Shown here: piece after piece, positions 3,941 to 5,495 of the stretch
Layout: every line of letters begins with the position of its first letter
Position numbering within the stretch: the stretch's first letter is position 1
Source: Nitrospirota bacterium
GTDB taxonomy: Bacteria; Nitrospirota; 9FT-COMBO-42-15; HDB-SIOI813
NCBI GenBank assembly: GCA_023248365.1
Contig: JAHFER010000125.1
Location: forward strand, 1 to 5,495
DNA length: 5,495 nucleotides
Direction of reading: 5' to 3'
The notes under the pieces: model-generated
Database searches by the model: none
Told to the model about the DNA's origin: nothing
Seen by the model: only the letters and a program-made list of their open reading frames with translations
Program-made: the position numbers and the translations under genes

Positions 3941-5495
3941 TCACGGTTTAATCCCCATCCCCTTCTCCTTGAGCATTTTTATTTTATCCCTCAACTCTGC
4001 TGCCAGTTCAAATTCTAATTTCTTAGCCGCCTCTTTCATCTCTTTTTCCAGAGACCTCAACATTGAAGAGAGTTTATTTTCTGGTAAATATTCCTCAGTA
4101 TCCTCTTTTACCGCAGGAACAGTATAATAATCACTTTCAGAGACTTCGTAAAGTGTCTCCGGGATACCCTTTGTAATACTTACCGGAGTAATATTGTTTT
4201 CCCTGTTATATTCCTCCTGGATTAAGCGTCTCCGGTTTGTTTCGTCTATTGCCTTTCTCATGGACTCAGTTATTCTGTCCGCATACATTATAACCTCTCC
4301 GGAGAGGTTTCTTGCAGCCCTTCCCGCAGTCTGAATGAGTGATGTATGGGATCGCAAATAACCTTCCTTATCCGCATCCAGAATGGCTACAAGTGATACC
4401 TCTGGTATGTCAAGCCCCTCACGAAGCAAGTTAATGCCAATAAGAACATCAAATTTCCCAAGCCTCAGATCCCTGATTATTTCTGTCCTCTCCAGAGTAT
4501 CTACCTCAGCGTGGAGGTATGTAACTTTAATTCCAATTTCATGATAGTATTCAGTGAGGTCTTCTGCCATCCTCTTGGTTAGTGTTGTTACAAGGACTCT
4601 TTCACCCTTGTTTACCCTCTTCCTTATCTCAGCTAACAGATCATCCACCTGACCTTTAGCTGGTTTTACTGTTATCTGTGGTTCTGTAAGCCCTGTTGGG
4701 CGAATTATCTGTTCAACCACAACACCACCGCACTTTTCAAGTTCATAAGGCCCTGGAGTGGCAGATACATATATGGCCTGATTAACGCATCTTTCAAATT
4801 CAGTAAATTTTAATGGCCTGTTATCAAAGGCTGAAGGGAGCCTGAATCCGTATTCAATAAGGTTGTTTTTCCTTGAACGGTCTCCTTCATACATCCCCCT
4901 GACCTGGGGAGCAGTTACGTGACTCTCATCTATAACAAGGAGGAAGTCTTTCGGGAAATAATCAATCAGGGTCGGCGAAGGTTCTCCTGGGTTTCTGCCG
5001 CTCAAATGTCTTGAGTAATTTTCAATCCCGTGGCAGTAACCGATCTCTTTCATCATCTCCAGGTCAAAGTTTGTTCTCTCTTCAATCCTCTGGGCCTCAA
5101 TAAGTTTGTTCAGGTTTTCAAAGTACCGTACCCGTTCTCCAAGCTCAGTCTTTATGGCCTCAAATGCCTGATTCAATCTCGCCCGAGGTACTACATAATG
5201 TGTTCCCGGATATATTGCAATCTTTGGCAGGCGTTTCCTTACACTACCTCTCAAAGGGTCTATCTCTGATATGGAATCCACATAGTCTCCGAAGAGCTCA
5301 ACCCTGATGCAGGATTCTTCAAAAGACGCTGGAAATATCTCAATAACATCTCCGCGAACCCTGAAGGTGCCGCGATGGAAATCATAATCATTTCTCTCAT
5401 ACTGAATCTCAACTAATTTCCTGAGAATATCGTCCCGGTCCGTGTCCATGCCTTCTTCGAGATACAGCAGCATACCCTGATAAGCCTCTGGTGAA
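3941..5495 (-). CDS. uvrB: Excinuclease ABC subunit UvrB, C-terminal ~517 residues (N-terminus beyond right edge)
   Basis: UvrB is the helicase-like damage-verification subunit of nucleotide excision repair. It is loaded on DNA by UvrA and later recruits UvrC. The frame stays open to the window edge (SPEAYQG precedes the internal Met at 5473), so that Met is not the start. Compared with E. coli UvrB (673 residues), about 155 residues are missing, including the Walker A ATP-binding motif and the beta-hairpin. Counting from that Met, motif II DESH is at 182-185 and SATP at 237-240. The motif V region, GINLLREGLDIPE, starts at 346. QTAGRAARN, with motif VI arginines, is at 381-389. A C-terminal UVR domain that contacts UvrC lies at about 471-505. 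Nothing is degraded. The stop codon is TGA (3941-3943). No promoter or SOS box can be judged because the start is outside the window. Confidence 0.97.
   Translation of the reverse strand, partial: SPEAYQGMLLYLEEGMDTDRDDILRKLVEIQYERNDYDFHRGTFRVRGDVIEIFPASFEESCIRVELFGDYVDSISEIDPLRGSVRKRLPKIAIYPGTHYVVPRARLNQAFEAIKTELGERVRYFENLNKLIEAQRIEERTNFDLEMMKEIGYCHGIENYSRHLSGRNPGEPSPTLIDYFPKDFLLVIDESHVTAPQVRGMYEGDRSRKNNLIEYGFRLPSAFDNRPLKFTEFERCVNQAIYVSATPGPYELEKCGGVVVEQIIRPTGLTEPQITVKPAKGQVDDLLAEIRKRVNKGERVLVTTLTKRMAEDLTEYYHEIGIKVTYLHAEVDTLERTEIIRDLRLGKFDVLIGINLLREGLDIPEVSLVAILDADKEGYLRSHTSLIQTAGRAARNLSGEVIMYADRITESMRKAIDETNRRRLIQEEYNRENNITPVSITKGIPETLYEVSESDYYTVPAVKEDTEEYLPENKLSSMLRSLEKEMKEAAKKLEFELAAELRDKIKMLKEKGMGIKP

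Noticed and set aside
5471..5473. uvrB starting at this internal Met (510 residues)
   Set aside because: The frame continues upstream with SPEAYQG, matching the conserved UvrB sequence before this point, so the gene is cut by the window edge rather than truncated.

Overview
The window looks like chromosomal DNA from a Gram-negative-type bacterium. The gene content (dihydrolipoyl dehydrogenase, hypoxanthine phosphoribosyltransferase, a DciA/DUF721 protein, a DUF4321 membrane protein, UvrB) and the protein sequences remind me of Nitrospirota or Desulfobacterota-like lineages. That assignment is an impression, not a measurement. There is no phage, plasmid, CRISPR array, tRNA or rRNA.

Left part (1-1613, minus strand): the first 32 codons of an unrecognised gene run off the left edge. 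It has its own Shine-Dalgarno sequence and a good promoter. Upstream of it is a complete dihydrolipoyl dehydrogenase gene (169-1578). The lpdA promoter sits so close to the ATG that the transcript may be leaderless.

Middle (1611-2708): a 154-bp palindromic, MITE-like element (1618-1771) is flanked by a 7-bp direct repeat, CAAGAAT. It lies between the -35 boxes of two divergent promoters. The rightward promoter drives a 198-residue protein (1830-2426) with a PC4-like nucleic-acid-binding half and a PD-(D/E)XK-like half. The 282-bp gap before hpt has no convincing protein gene. It appears to encode a minus-strand structured RNA of about 176 nt (2601 down to about 2426). The evidence is a consensus -35 box, a 17-bp spacer, an extended -10 box, a predicted +1 that starts the closing helix, a rod-like set of paired arms and a terminal T-tract. 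Its size and shape suggest a 6S-like RNA, but the family is unproven.

Right part (2709-5495): hpt (plus) converges with a dciA-like gene (minus) 10 bp away. The dciA-like gene is divergent from a small DUF4321 membrane protein gene (plus), which in turn converges with uvrB (minus). About 155 N-terminal residues of UvrB lie beyond the right edge.

The proteins do not form one pathway: they cover central carbon oxidation, purine salvage, replicative helicase loading and nucleotide excision repair. The most interesting content is non-coding: the candidate RNA, the inserted hairpin element and the tightly packed divergent promoters.
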